Source: Aquaspirillum sp. LM1 (GTDB lineage Bacteria; Pseudomonadota; Gammaproteobacteria; Burkholderiales; Aquaspirillaceae). Taken from it: a stretch of DNA of 64,000 nt. The stretch is taken from contig NZ_CP019509.1 in assembly GCF_002002905.1 (NCBI RefSeq), forward strand, positions 992,001 through 1,056,000, written 5' to 3'. Under the pieces are notes generated by a model. That model had not been told where the DNA came from. It worked only from the letters and a program-made list of their open reading frames with translations, and did not search any database. Position numbers and translations under genes: made by a program. Positions 35,621-44,693 of the stretch are shown one piece after another; position 1 is the stretch's first letter, and every line of letters begins with the position of its first letter.

Positions 35621-38600
35621 TTAATCAAACCCCCGGCCATATACCGCATCCAGCGCGCTTTGTTCACCAGCGCGCAGCACCACCGACCAGTTTTTTGACC
35701 ATTCCCAGGTCAGCTTCACTGCCGCCCCCACCCCGGTCAGGCTTTGCTCATAGCCCAGGTACAGGCCGCTGGACAGCCGTTTGCCCAGGGTCAGCACCTG
35801 ATTGTCCAGCGGATGGCTGGTGCTGCTGGTCTGGGTGCTGCGCACGCTGGGCCGGGTACTGGCAGCGCCTACGTTCAGCTCGTCCAGGCCCAGCCGGCTG
35901 GCCAGTTGCTGCTGGATGCCCATGGCGTTGCCGCTGCCCAGCAGCGTGCTGGCAGCAGAAAACAGCAGCTCGGTTTCACCACCACGCAGGCTGGTGGCAC
36001 TGCGCCCCAGCACCAGCCAGGACAATTTTTCGCTATCGGGCAGCTCTGGGGTAGACACCAGTTGCACGCGCGGTGCTTGTGCGCTGCCGCTGATTTCTAC
36101 CCCCGGCTCCACGCTCAGGCCACGGCGCACCGCCAGCACGTCCAGACCGGGGTTATCCAGGCGGTGAACAAAGGTCAGCACGCCCCGGCTGATGTCCAGA
36201 CGCTGGCCATAGGCGGCGTAATAGCCACTGACCACACGCACGCTGCCAGTGGCGCTGGGTGGCTGCCCGGCGGCGGCGCTTAGCCGCAGCTGGCCAGCCA
36301 GACGAGTGTTCAGGCCTTTGCCGATCAGGTGAAACTGCTCGCCCAGGTCAAGATCCAGCGCCACGGCCACAGGCACGGCCAGCGGGGCATCTGGCTCACG
36401 TGCCGGCTGGCCGACAATCACCACATCGCTGCCCAGCGTCGGGGTATCGCTTTCTGGCAGCACAATCCGCCCTTTATCCACCGTCAGCCCGCCTGACAGC
36501 AGCAGGCCGTTGCCGCTCTGGCGCAGCTGGGCCTGGCCGCTGACGCTCAGGCTGCGGTTGGGGTGGCTGAGCACCGCCAGCTGATGTAGGGTGAGGGTGA
36601 GCTGGGTGCTGTCCGGCTGACGCCAGTTGGCGCTACCGCGCAGGGTGAGATAGCCGCCCTGCTTGTCGCGCAGGGTCAGGCTGTCCAGTTTCAGCGTGTC
36701 GTCCTGCAGGCTAGCGCGCAGCTGGCCGTCGCTGAAGGCAATGCCGTCGCTGGGGCGTTGCACGCCCAGCGCATCGGCTTTCAGGCTGCCGCGCCAGCGT
36801 GGCGCGTTCAGCGCACCGTCGGCGCTCAGGCTGGCGCTGGCGCGGCCACTGAGGCGAATGCCTGGCGGCAGCCAGGTGGCCCAGGCCGCCAGATTAGGCA
36901 GCTCGGCGTTGGCGCTGAGCTGCATGGTGCTGGCCGGGCCGGGCAGCAGCTGGCCAGCAGCGCTGCTGAGCTGGCCTTGGGCTGTCAGGCTGCCCAGTGT
37001 CTGGCTGCGCAGCGTGGCCTGGCCTTTCCAGATGGCGTCACGCCGGTTCAGCTGCAACTGGGCATGTTCCAGCCCCAGCGGGCGGGCAGCGTGCTGGCTG
37101 AGCCAGACATCCCCGCTTTCCCGGCGCAGATTCAGCTGGCCCTGGCCGTTACCGCTCAGGTTCCAGTCGGCGGCCAGCACCAGCGAGCCATCCAGCGGCG
37201 GCGGGCTGTCCAGCAGTTTCAGCCAGCTGGTCAGCACCATACCGCTGAGTTGCCCCTGGCCGCTCAGGGTGTTGCCATCCTGCGCCAGCCGGGGGGCATT
37301 GAGCCGCGCGCCCAGCAGCTTGCCGCGCAAACCCGTCAGCTGCCAGTGGCGGGCGTCCACCACGCTGAGCGCCAGCGGCGCGTCCAGATTCAGCGCCAGC
37401 CGGCCCTGATTGCTGAGTTGGGTCAGTTGGCCCTGCCAGCCGCGTCCGCTTTGCCAGCCGCCCTCTGCCGCCAGCCGGGTATCAAAGTCGCCCAACGGTC
37501 CGCGCCCGCGCGCCTGCACGCTCAGGCTGTGTCGGGGCCGGCTGCCCTGATAGCGTGCGTCGGCCTGCACCAATTGCCAGCCGCCAGCGCGCAACTGGCG
37601 CAAGGTCAGGCTGAGCTGGCCGGCCTGGTCGAGGTTGTCGGGCAGGCGGGCGTCCAGCAGCAATTGCTCAACGCTCACACCGCCCGGCGCGCGCAGCTGG
37701 CGAATGTCCAGCAGGCCGGCCAGGCGCAGTTGCCAGCCCTTGCCGCTCAATTTGCCCTGGCCTTGTGCGCTGCCGGCAAACTCGCCGCCCAGCTGGCTGA
37801 GCTGCGGTGCCGCCAGGGTAAAGTTCAGCACATCCTGCGGCCCGCCCAGCGCGCCATCAGCGGCCAGCCGGTTATGGCCCAGGCTGGCGGCCAGACGCAG
37901 CCCCTGGGCGCGCTGTCCAGCCCACTGGCCACGCAACTGGGCGCTGACTGGCAGGCCACGGTAGTGGCTGGATGGGTCCACATTCAGTTCAATCTGGGCG
38001 CTCAGTGGCTGGGCGTTGCCGCTGACTGTCACCTGGGCATTCAGCGTGCCATCGGCCAGCGCCGTGCTCCAGCGTGCCGGATTCAGCTGGCGCAGGGTGG
38101 CGGTCAGGCTGAAGCGGCGGTTGCCAGCCAGCGCCAGGTCGCCGCTGCCCTCCAGCCGCGCGGCACCGTCGCGCAACTGCAATTGAGTCAGCCGCAGCTG
38201 GCGGGCCTGGGCCGGGCCTGCCAGCGTGAGTTCGGCGTGCAGTTCGCGCTGCTGACGGTCGTTCAGACTGAGTGATAACTGTGGCACCGACATCTGGCCA
38301 TGCACCGCCAGCTGGCCGTCTGCCGGCCAGTCCGGCAGCGCGCTGGCCAGGGTGCGCAGCCGCAGGCCGCGCAGGCGGCTGGCAAAATTGAGCGTCTGCC
38401 CCTGCCAGCTGCCGCTGCCGTCCAGTTCGCCATCCAGCGCCTGCACACTCAATTGACGCACTGTCAGCGTGTTGTCGTCCACGTCCAGCTCGGCCTGGGC
38501 ACCCTGCCATGGCAAGCGCTGACTTGGCCACGGCCCGGCCAGCGCATTATTGGCGCGCAGCTGGATGCGCTGGCGCTGGCCAGACACCGGTGTGCTGCTG

Positions 38601-39469
38601 GCGCTGAGCGAAATATCTGCCGCTGGTGCGCCGGGCAGCCACTGCGCCGGGTTGAACTGCGCCAGGGTGACCTCGGCCTGGCGCAGACGGGCAAATGGCA
38701 GCGCAGCAAACGGGGCCAGAGTAGCCTGTGCGCCCAGTGCGCTGTGCTGGTAGCCCACCGCCAGGGAAACCTTGACCGCGCCCAGCGTGCCGGCCAGGCG
38801 CACTTCGCCATTGATGGGTGCCTGTGCCAGCTGGCCACCATGCCGCCACACGCCTGCCAGCGCAAAGGGCCGCACCCCATCCAGCTGCAGCGCTGCCGTG
38901 CTCGCCCCCCACGGGGTGATGGCCTCGCTGAGCTGCAAGTGATGCTGGCGGCCATCGCTGCGCGCACTGAGCGCAAATGGCCCCATGGCCAACTGACCCA
39001 GCTCCAGCCGTGCCAGCCGGGCGTGTTCCAGCGTCAGCGCCAGCGGCAAGGTTAGCTGTTCAGGCAGGCTGGGCGGCGTGGGGTCTGGCGCGCGGGCGGT
39101 CAGGCGCAACACCCCCAGCGCCAGCGTGGTGATCCGTACCTCGCCCTGCCACAGTTGCGCCGGCTGCCAGTGCAGGTCCAGCGCATCCAGCTGGTAGTCG
39201 GTGCTGGCGGTGCGCAGTGCCAGTCCGCGCAGTTGCACCCTGCCCGAGCCCAGGCTGCCTGTCACCGCCGCCACCTGCAGCGCGCCCCCGCTCAGGCGCT
39301 CGGCCAGCGCCAGCCCGGCGCGCAAACCGGGGGCGCTGAGCAGGCTGGCCAGCAGCAGCAGCGGCAACAGCAACACCAGCGTGCCGGCCAGCCACCAACG
39401 CCAACGACGATGGGGGCGGGGCGATGGGCTGGGCGCGGTGCTGGAATCGGGTGGCGGGGTGGCGGTCAT
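35621..39469 (-). CDS. tamB: TamB, inner-membrane-anchored translocation and assembly / lipid-bridge protein
   Basis: 1282 residues. After a Pro/Ser/Arg-rich lead, a membrane helix lies at about residues 25-47 (WWLAGTLVLLLPLLLLASLLSAPGL). Then come more than 1000 residues of repetitive beta-strands rich in Leu, Gln and Gly, the hydrophobic groove of the AsmA/TamB/VPS13-like bridge. The C-terminal DUF490 domain includes GSVRVVSGYYAAYGQRLDI and LGLDELNVG. It is thought to carry phospholipids or help fold autotransporters across the periplasm. TamA, usually the gene before it, is absent here: the upstream neighbour is a LysR gene. Confidence 0.93.
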   Translation of the reverse strand: MTATPPPDSSTAPSPSPRPHRRWRWWLAGTLVLLLPLLLLASLLSAPGLRAGLALAERLSGGALQVAAVTGSLGSGRVQLRGLALRTASTDYQLDALDLHWQPAQLWQGEVRITTLALGVLRLTARAPDPTPPSLPEQLTLPLALTLEHARLARLELGQLAMGPFALSARSDGRQHHLQLSEAITPWGASTAALQLDGVRPFALAGVWRHGGQLAQAPINGEVRLAGTLGAVKVSLAVGYQHSALGAQATLAPFAALPFARLRQAEVTLAQFNPAQWLPGAPAADISLSASSTPVSGQRQRIQLRANNALAGPWPSQRLPWQGAQAELDVDDNTLTVRQLSVQALDGELDGSGSWQGQTLNFASRLRGLRLRTLASALPDWPADGQLAVHGQMSVPQLSLSLNDRQQRELHAELTLAGPAQARQLRLTQLQLRDGAARLEGSGDLALAGNRRFSLTATLRQLNPARWSTALADGTLNAQVTVSGNAQPLSAQIELNVDPSSHYRGLPVSAQLRGQWAGQRAQGLRLAASLGHNRLAADGALGGPQDVLNFTLAAPQLSQLGGEFAGSAQGQGKLSGKGWQLRLAGLLDIRQLRAPGGVSVEQLLLDARLPDNLDQAGQLSLTLRQLRAGGWQLVQADARYQGSRPRHSLSVQARGRGPLGDFDTRLAAEGGWQSGRGWQGQLTQLSNQGRLALNLDAPLALSVVDARHWQLTGLRGKLLGARLNAPRLAQDGNTLSGQGQLSGMVLTSWLKLLDSPPPLDGSLVLAADWNLSGNGQGQLNLRRESGDVWLSQHAARPLGLEHAQLQLNRRDAIWKGQATLRSQTLGSLTAQGQLSSAAGQLLPGPASTMQLSANAELPNLAAWATWLPPGIRLSGRASASLSADGALNAPRWRGSLKADALGVQRPSDGIAFSDGQLRASLQDDTLKLDSLTLRDKQGGYLTLRGSANWRQPDSTQLTLTLHQLAVLSHPNRSLSVSGQAQLRQSGNGLLLSGGLTVDKGRIVLPESDTPTLGSDVVIVGQPAREPDAPLAVPVAVALDLDLGEQFHLIGKGLNTRLAGQLRLSAAAGQPPSATGSVRVVSGYYAAYGQRLDISRGVLTFVHRLDNPGLDVLAVRRGLSVEPGVEISGSAQAPRVQLVSTPELPDSEKLSWLVLGRSATSLRGGETELLFSAASTLLGSGNAMGIQQQLASRLGLDELNVGAASTRPSVRSTQTSSTSHPLDNQVLTLGKRLSSGLYLGYEQSLTGVGAAVKLTWEWSKNWSVVLRAGEQSALDAVYGRGFD

Positions 39470-39595
39470 GACGGCGGTGTGGAAAGAGGAAGTCTAGCAA
39501 TGTACGGCCTGGGCGACGATTTGTTAAGCAGCAGCTGGCCTGGGCCTGGCGGGGCTGCTTGTTGCGCGGGTGGCGTGCGCCAGCCAATGGCGGGT

Positions 39596-40498
39596 TCAGC
39601 CGGTGCGATTTGCCTGCTCGCGCACCATGTCGACAAAGGCCCGCAAGCCAGCGGGCAGCAGCCGGCGGCTGGGGTAATACAGGTAAAAGCGTTCGTCCAT
39701 TGCCCGCCAGTCGTCCAGCACGCTGACCAGCCGCCCGGCAGCCAGCGCGTCGGCGGCGTAGCTGGCATACACATAGGCCAGCCCCAGGCCACGTTCGGCG
39801 GCGTGGATCATCAGCGGCATCTCTCCCACGGTCAGCGCGCCGTTCACTTCAATGTCCAGCGACTCACCGGCGCGGCTGAACTCCCAGCGGTACAGCGCCC
39901 CCCCAGGAAAACGAATGCGGATGCAGCCGTGCGCGGTCAGGTCGCGCGGGGTGCGCGGCACGCCATGGCGGGCCAGATAGTCGGGCGAGGCCACCACAAT
40001 AAAGCGCTGCGGCGGGCCAATCGGGATGGCCACCATGTCTTGCTGCAGGCGTTCGCCAAAGCGTACCCCGGCGTCGAAGCCGGCGGCCACGATATCTACC
40101 AGCGCATCGTCGGCCACCAGCTCCACCTGCATGCCAGGATGGCGGGCCAGAAACGCCGCCACCAGCGGGGCCAGCACCAGCTCGCAGGCCGGGCGCGGTG
40201 CGTTCAGGCGCAGGCTGCCCAGCGGTGAGTCGCGAAAGGCGTTCACTTCATCCAGCGCGCCCTGAATATCACGCAGCGCGGGCGACAGCCGCGCCAGCAG
40301 GCGCTCGCCGGCTTCGGTGGGGGCCACGCTGCGGGTGGTGCGGTTGAGCAGGCGCACACCCAGCCTGGTTTCCAGATTGCGCAGCGCATGGCTGAGCGCG
40401 GAGGGCGACACCTCCAGTTCGGCGGCGGCACGGCGAAAGCTGCGCAGGCGGGCCACGCAGGCAAAGGCGTGCAGGTCAGACAGGCTGGCGGTGGACAT
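39596..40498 (-). CDS. LysR-family transcription regulator
   Basis: 300 residues from ATG 40498. N-terminal winged helix: LHAFACVARLRSFRRAAAELEVSPSALSHALRNLE. The effector domain starts near residue 90 (LRLNAPRPACELVLAPLVAAFLARHPG). It is divergent from the SDR gene at 40653, the classic layout for a LysR regulator of its neighbour; the 154-base gap would hold the operator. The AKR gene is a likely second target. Confidence 0.93.
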   Translation of the reverse strand: MSTASLSDLHAFACVARLRSFRRAAAELEVSPSALSHALRNLETRLGVRLLNRTTRSVAPTEAGERLLARLSPALRDIQGALDEVNAFRDSPLGSLRLNAPRPACELVLAPLVAAFLARHPGMQVELVADDALVDIVAAGFDAGVRFGERLQQDMVAIPIGPPQRFIVVASPDYLARHGVPRTPRDLTAHGCIRIRFPGGALYRWEFSRAGESLDIEVNGALTVGEMPLMIHAAERGLGLAYVYASYAADALAAGRLVSVLDDWRAMDERFYLYYPSRRLLPAGLRAFVDMVREQANRTG

Positions 40499-40652
40499 TG
40501 ATGAAAATGACTCAGCAAGGTGTGTTGAAAACAGCGGATTGTTGCACAGTTGGCTGGCGAGTAGTCTGGGGACACTGCATGACAACACCCCCTACCGGCG
40601 GCCAATGCCGCCGGGGGGGCCGGTTTATCCCTCTGTTTGGAAAGGTATGGCA

Positions 40653-41420
40653 ATGAAACATCGTCTGGCGGATCTGGCAGGTAAAAGCATTCTGGTGACG
40701 GGGGCATCGTCCGGAATTGGTGCCGCCACTGCGCTGGCGCTGGGCCAGGCCGGGGCGCGGGTGGCCTTGGCTGCTCGGCGTGAGGATGCGCTGGCGGCAC
40801 TGGCCGGGCAGATTTGCGCGGCCGGCGGCGAGGCGCTGGTGATTCCCACCGACGTGACGGTGGAAGCTGACCTCGAGCGGGCGGTGGCGCGCACGCTGGC
40901 GCAGTTTGGCCGGCTGGATGGCGCGTTCAATAACGCTGGTGTGCTGGGCAAGGTGGCCCCGCTGCATACGCTGAGCACGGCGGATTTCAGCGCGGTGATG
41001 CAGGCCAATGTGTACGGCGTGTTCTGGGCGTTGAAATACCAGATTGCCGCGATGCGCGACAGCGGCGGCGGGTCGATTGTGAACACCGCATCGATTGTCG
41101 CCCAGCTGGGGTTTGCCGATTTTGCCGCCTACACCGCCAGCAAGCACGCGGTGCTGGGCCTGACCCGCAGCGCCGCCACGGAGAACTTTGCCCATGGCAT
41201 CCGGGTGAATGCCGTCAGCCCCGGCCCGGTGGCCACGCCGATGGCGGAAATCGGCTTTGGCAGCCTGGACAATCTGCACGCCAGCCTGAAGCTCACCCCG
41301 GCAGGCCGGCCAGGCACCCCCGAGGAAATTGCCCAGCCGGTGCTGTTTTTGCTGTCGTCAGCGTCCAGCTATATCAACGGCCAGGGGCTGGTGGTGGATG
41401 GCGGATTCAGCGTGGTGTGA
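40653..41420 (+). CDS. Short-chain dehydrogenase/reductase
   Basis: 255 residues from ATG 40653, preferred because GGAAAGG is 7 bases upstream; ATG 40647 would be too close to it. Cofactor loop TGASSGIGAATALALG, NNAG motif, catalytic Ser in IVNTASIVAQ, and Tyr-x-x-x-Lys in YTASKHAVLG. It ends in INGQGLVVDGGFSVV, typical of classical SDRs of the FabG type. R at the end of the second strand (ALAARRED) suggests NADP. Substrate unknown; probably under the divergent LysR. Confidence 0.92.
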   Translation: MKHRLADLAGKSILVTGASSGIGAATALALGQAGARVALAARREDALAALAGQICAAGGEALVIPTDVTVEADLERAVARTLAQFGRLDGAFNNAGVLGKVAPLHTLSTADFSAVMQANVYGVFWALKYQIAAMRDSGGGSIVNTASIVAQLGFADFAAYTASKHAVLGLTRSAATENFAHGIRVNAVSPGPVATPMAEIGFGSLDNLHASLKLTPAGRPGTPEEIAQPVLFLLSSASSYINGQGLVVDGGFSVV

Positions 41421-41505
41421 TGGCGTGGTCCGGGGCCGCACCAGCCCCTGGCCAGCGCGGGTTTTTTGTCCTGTATGGAATATGGAATATTGAGAAAGGT
41501 ATACC

Positions 41506-42507
41506 ATGCATCAGCGTGTATTGGGCCCGCAGCAGCGGGCGGTTTCCGCCATGGGCTTGGGCTGCATGGGCATGAGCGAATTTTACGGCCCCAGCGATGA
41601 CGCTGAATCATTGCTGACCCTGCATCGGGCACTGGCGCTGGGCATTACCCTGTTCGACAGCGCTGACACCTACGGCCATGGCCATAACGAGCAACTGCTC
41701 GGCCAGTTGGTCCGCCAGATTGGCCCGGCCCGCCGCCAGCCGCTGTGCCTGGCCAGCAAGTTTGGCATTGTCCGCCAGCCGGGGCAGGCCGGGCGGCGCA
41801 TTGACAATAGCCCGGCGTATATCCGCCAGGCGTGCGAGGCCTCGCTGCAGCGGCTGGGGGTGGAGCAGATTGATCTGTACTACTGCCATCGCCGCGATCC
41901 GGAAGTGCCGATTGAAGAGGTGGTTGAGGCCATGGCCGGGCTGGTGCGCGCTGGCAAGGTGGCGCAGATTGGCTTGTCAGAAGTCTCCGCCAGCACCTTG
42001 CGCCGGGCGGCGGCCATCCACCCGATTGCTGCGGTGCAGACCGAATATTCCCTGTGGAGCCGCGACCCCGAGGCTGAACTGCTGCCCGCCTGCGCCGAAC
42101 TGGGTGTCAGTCTGGTGGCGTACAGCCCGCTGGGCCGGGCCTTCCTGACCGATACCTTGGCAACAGGACAATTAAGCGACGGCGATTTTCGCCAGCACAG
42201 CCCGCGTTTTCAGGGCGAGGCGGCACAGGCCAACCAGCAGCTGGTGGCCCAGCTCAGCGCCTTTGCCCAGGCGCGCGGCCAGAGTAACGCCCAGGTGGCG
42301 CTGGCCTGGCTGCTGGCCAAACACCCGCAGTTGATTCCCATCCCCGGCACCCGTCGGATTGCCTATCTTGAACAAAACGCCGCCGCCGCCGACTGCGCGC
42401 TCAGCGCTGCCGACGTGGCCGAACTGGATAAGCTGTTTGATCCGGCGCGGGTGCAGGGCGAACGCTATCCGGCGTCGGGCTGGCTGGGGATTGAACAGGC
42501 CATGTGA
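41506..42507 (+). CDS. Aldo/keto reductase
   Basis: 333 residues. Catalytic tetrad: Asp and Tyr in FDSADTYGHGHNEQLLG, Lys in LASKFGI, His in DLYYCHRRDP. The C-terminal NADPH site is IPIPGTRRIAYLEQNAAAAD. It matches the AKR group that includes YajO/YakC-like enzymes. It lies 85 bases after the SDR and ends before a strong terminator, so the two may form one operon. Confidence 0.92.
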   Translation: MHQRVLGPQQRAVSAMGLGCMGMSEFYGPSDDAESLLTLHRALALGITLFDSADTYGHGHNEQLLGQLVRQIGPARRQPLCLASKFGIVRQPGQAGRRIDNSPAYIRQACEASLQRLGVEQIDLYYCHRRDPEVPIEEVVEAMAGLVRAGKVAQIGLSEVSASTLRRAAAIHPIAAVQTEYSLWSRDPEAELLPACAELGVSLVAYSPLGRAFLTDTLATGQLSDGDFRQHSPRFQGEAAQANQQLVAQLSAFAQARGQSNAQVALAWLLAKHPQLIPIPGTRRIAYLEQNAAAADCALSAADVAELDKLFDPARVQGERYPASGWLGIEQAM

Positions 42508-42529
42508 GCTGAACCATAAAACCCCATAG

Positions 42530-42562
42530 AAAAAGCCCCTGAGCAATGCTCAGGGGCTTTTT
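42530..42562 (+). terminator. Rho-independent terminator after the aldo/keto reductase
   Basis: AAAAAGCCCCTGAGC, loop AAT, GCTCAGGGGCTTTTT: a perfect 15-base palindromic arm. It could stop transcripts from both strands, including tRNA-Ser. Confidence 0.93.
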
Positions 42563-42570
42563 CTGATGTG

Positions 42571-42661
42571 TGGCGGAGAGGGGGGGATTCGAACCCCCGA
42601 TAGGCTATTAACCTATACACGCTTTCCAGGCGTGCGACTTAAACCACTCATCCACCTCTCC
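42571..42661 (-). tRNA. tRNA-Ser (GGA)
   Basis: 91-base class II tRNA with CCA. The anticodon loop CTGGAAA between CACGC and GCGTG gives GGA. A long variable arm (ATAGGTTAATAGCCTAT) is present. Confidence 0.97.
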
Positions 42662-42737
42662 GGATAAGAAGGACCGCATTATAGAGACAAAATTTCAATC
42701 GCACAAGCTTTTTTTACTGTTGTGGCTGCGCATCTGA

Positions 42738-43856
42738 TCATCCTGCCATTTTATACGGGCTGGCGGCGTGTTGCTCGGCCAGATACTCGGCCATGGCCTG
42801 ACGTTCCTGCGCCAGCCAGCGGCCAATGGCCTGATGAAACGCCGGCTGCTGCAAGCGGTGCATCGACCAGGTGGGCACGGGCAAAAACCCCCGGGCCAGC
42901 TTGTGTTCGCCCTGCGCGCCGCCTTCAAACACCGCCAGACCCTGCGCCAGCGCGTAGTCAATGCCGGCGTAGTAGCACAGCTCAAAGTGCAGGCAGTCCA
43001 CCTGTTCAATGCAACCCCAGTAGCGGCCATACAGCCGGTGCGCATCGCGCAGACACAGGCTGGCGGCAATCGGCTGCTGGCCGCGATAGGCCAGAAACAG
43101 CACGCAAGCCTCGGGCAGGCGCTGGCCCAGCAGCAGAAAGAATTCCAGCGGCAGGTAAGGGTGCGAGCGGTGTTCCTGGTAGGTATTGCGATAGCAGTGT
43201 TCAAAAAACACCCAGTCGGCCTCGTGGATGTCGCTGCCGCTGCGCTGTACAATCTGCACGCCGGCAGCGGCAACCTTTTGGCGCTCCTGGCGGATTTTCT
43301 TGCGCTTGTCCTGGCGCAGGCTGGCCAGAAAGGCGGCAAAATCTGGCCAGCCGGCGTTCTGCCAGTGAAACTGCACCCCCATGCGCGGCAAAAACCCCAC
43401 GCTTTGCAGCGCGGCGCGGTCGGCATCGGGCACAAACAGCACATGGCTGCCACTTTGCCCATGCCCGGCATCGGCCAAACCTTGTGCCAGCGCCAGCCGG
43501 CTGGGCGCGTCGGCAGCCAGCAGACGCGGGCCGGGAATGGGCGAAAACGGCACCGCGCCCAGCGCTTTCGGGTAGTAGTCCAGCCCATGTTCGGCATACG
43601 CTCGCGCCCAGCTCCAGTCGAACACATACTCGCCGCGTGAATGGGTTTTCAGGTAGCGCGGTGCCACCGCGCAGAGCTGCTTACCTTCCCACAGCGCCAG
43701 ATGGGCCGGTTGCCAGCCGGTGGCGGCGCTGACTGCGCCGCTGTCCTCCAGCGCCGACAGCAGCGCATGGCTCACCCAGGGCTGGCCGCCGGACAGCGCA
43801 TCCCAGCTGTCGGCGGGCAGGGCGTGCAGGGAAGCATGTTCACGCAGGATAGCCAT
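42738..43856 (-). CDS. GNAT-like protein of the DUF482/PF04339 family
   Basis: 372 residues. Family signatures: YVFDWSWARAYAEHGLDYYPKAL near residue 75, KRKKIRQERQKV, SHPYLPLEFFLLLGQRLPEACVLFLAYRGQQPIAASLCLRD, and FEGGAQGEHKLARGFLPVPTWSMH. These proteins have an FemX/peptidogalycan-type double acyltransferase fold; the substrate is unknown. It is 3 bases from the lipoprotein gene upstream, so the two are likely co-transcribed. Confidence 0.88.
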   Translation of the reverse strand: MAILREHASLHALPADSWDALSGGQPWVSHALLSALEDSGAVSAATGWQPAHLALWEGKQLCAVAPRYLKTHSRGEYVFDWSWARAYAEHGLDYYPKALGAVPFSPIPGPRLLAADAPSRLALAQGLADAGHGQSGSHVLFVPDADRAALQSVGFLPRMGVQFHWQNAGWPDFAAFLASLRQDKRKKIRQERQKVAAAGVQIVQRSGSDIHEADWVFFEHCYRNTYQEHRSHPYLPLEFFLLLGQRLPEACVLFLAYRGQQPIAASLCLRDAHRLYGRYWGCIEQVDCLHFELCYYAGIDYALAQGLAVFEGGAQGEHKLARGFLPVPTWSMHRLQQPAFHQAIGRWLAQERQAMAEYLAEQHAASPYKMAG

Positions 43857-43859
43857 GGC

Positions 43860-44366
43860 TCAGTGCCGCTGGTAATAGTCAAACGCCTGCTCGGCGGACA
43901 GCGTCACCACCTCGGCGTGGCAGCGCTGATAAAAGCGCTGCTTGTCGATTGCCCTGACTTGCAGCTGCATCTCATGGTTGGCGAGTTTTTCCTTTTCCAG
44001 CGCGCCATCAATCGACACCGGAATATCGCGGCAAATCCGCTTGTACTTGCCGCCTTGCTCCTTGCTGCAGCGGGTGTCACCGTGGCGTGCGGAGCGGGAC
44101 GGACACGCCACCTCCGGGGCCTTGCTGGCTTCAACGGTACGGCAGGACTCATGCAGCCGGTAGCCCCGGTCCAGCACCTGACGAATCTCCGCCGCCTTGT
44201 TTGCGTGCTCGCGTTCCTCACGATCCAGCTGCGTGTAACCGTTGACGCTGGTACACACCTCATGCGCGCGCTGCAGCGGCGTCATTTTGCGAAAGCTGTC
44301 CACGCTGGCGCAGGCAGACAACAGCGTGACGGTCAGCACGGTCAGCGTCAGTGCAGGGAGGTTCAT
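43860..44366 (-). CDS. Small Cys-rich lipoprotein, function unknown
   Basis: 168 residues from ATG 44366. The signal peptide MNLPALTLTVLTVTLLSAC ends in a lipobox (Leu-Ser-Ala-Cys19). The mature part is charged and helical with six or so cysteines (VCTSVNGY, ESCRTVE, VACPSRS, TRCSKE, RICRD, RCHAEV), which could form disulphides in the periplasm. The C-terminus ends SAEQAFDYYQRH. A similar tail occurs as a fragment at 44594-44692. Family not recognised. Confidence 0.8.
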   Translation of the reverse strand: MNLPALTLTVLTVTLLSACASVDSFRKMTPLQRAHEVCTSVNGYTQLDREEREHANKAAEIRQVLDRGYRLHESCRTVEASKAPEVACPSRSARHGDTRCSKEQGGKYKRICRDIPVSIDGALEKEKLANHEMQLQVRAIDKQRFYQRCHAEVVTLSAEQAFDYYQRH

Positions 44367-44593
44367 GCGGCGGTTCCTTGTGGTGGCGAAGAAGCCCTGA
44401 CCGCTGCGCTGCATGTTGTGAGCGCCTTTTAATCCGGCTGGCTCGTCCAGAACGAGCGCCATGGCGGCGTGGCAGCCCGAATGATAATCCGCTGGCGCAG
44501 AAAAGAAACGCTCCGTGCATCGGTAGGCGACAAGGAGTATGCCGGGTGCCCTGATTGAGACAGTGAGGCTTGAGACAGTAAGGCCGCGCGGAG

Positions 44594-44692
44594 TCAGTGA
44601 TACTGATAATAATTGAACGCCTGCCCCGCCGACATCGGTTTCACCCGCGCGTAGCAACTGCGGTACCGAGCGCCTGATTGAACACGAAACGG
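44594..44692 (-). pseudogene. C-terminal fragment of a paralogue of the neighbouring lipoprotein
   Basis: The minus-strand frame ending at 44594 reads ARYRSCYARVKPMSAGQAF followed by NYYQYH and a stop. The intact lipoprotein ends with RFYQRCHAEVVTLSAEQAF followed by DYYQRH and a stop. The match covers about 25 residues, with no start codon or upstream part before the antiporter gene begins. It is probably what is left of a tandem duplicate. Confidence 0.7.
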
Positions 44693-44693
44693 A

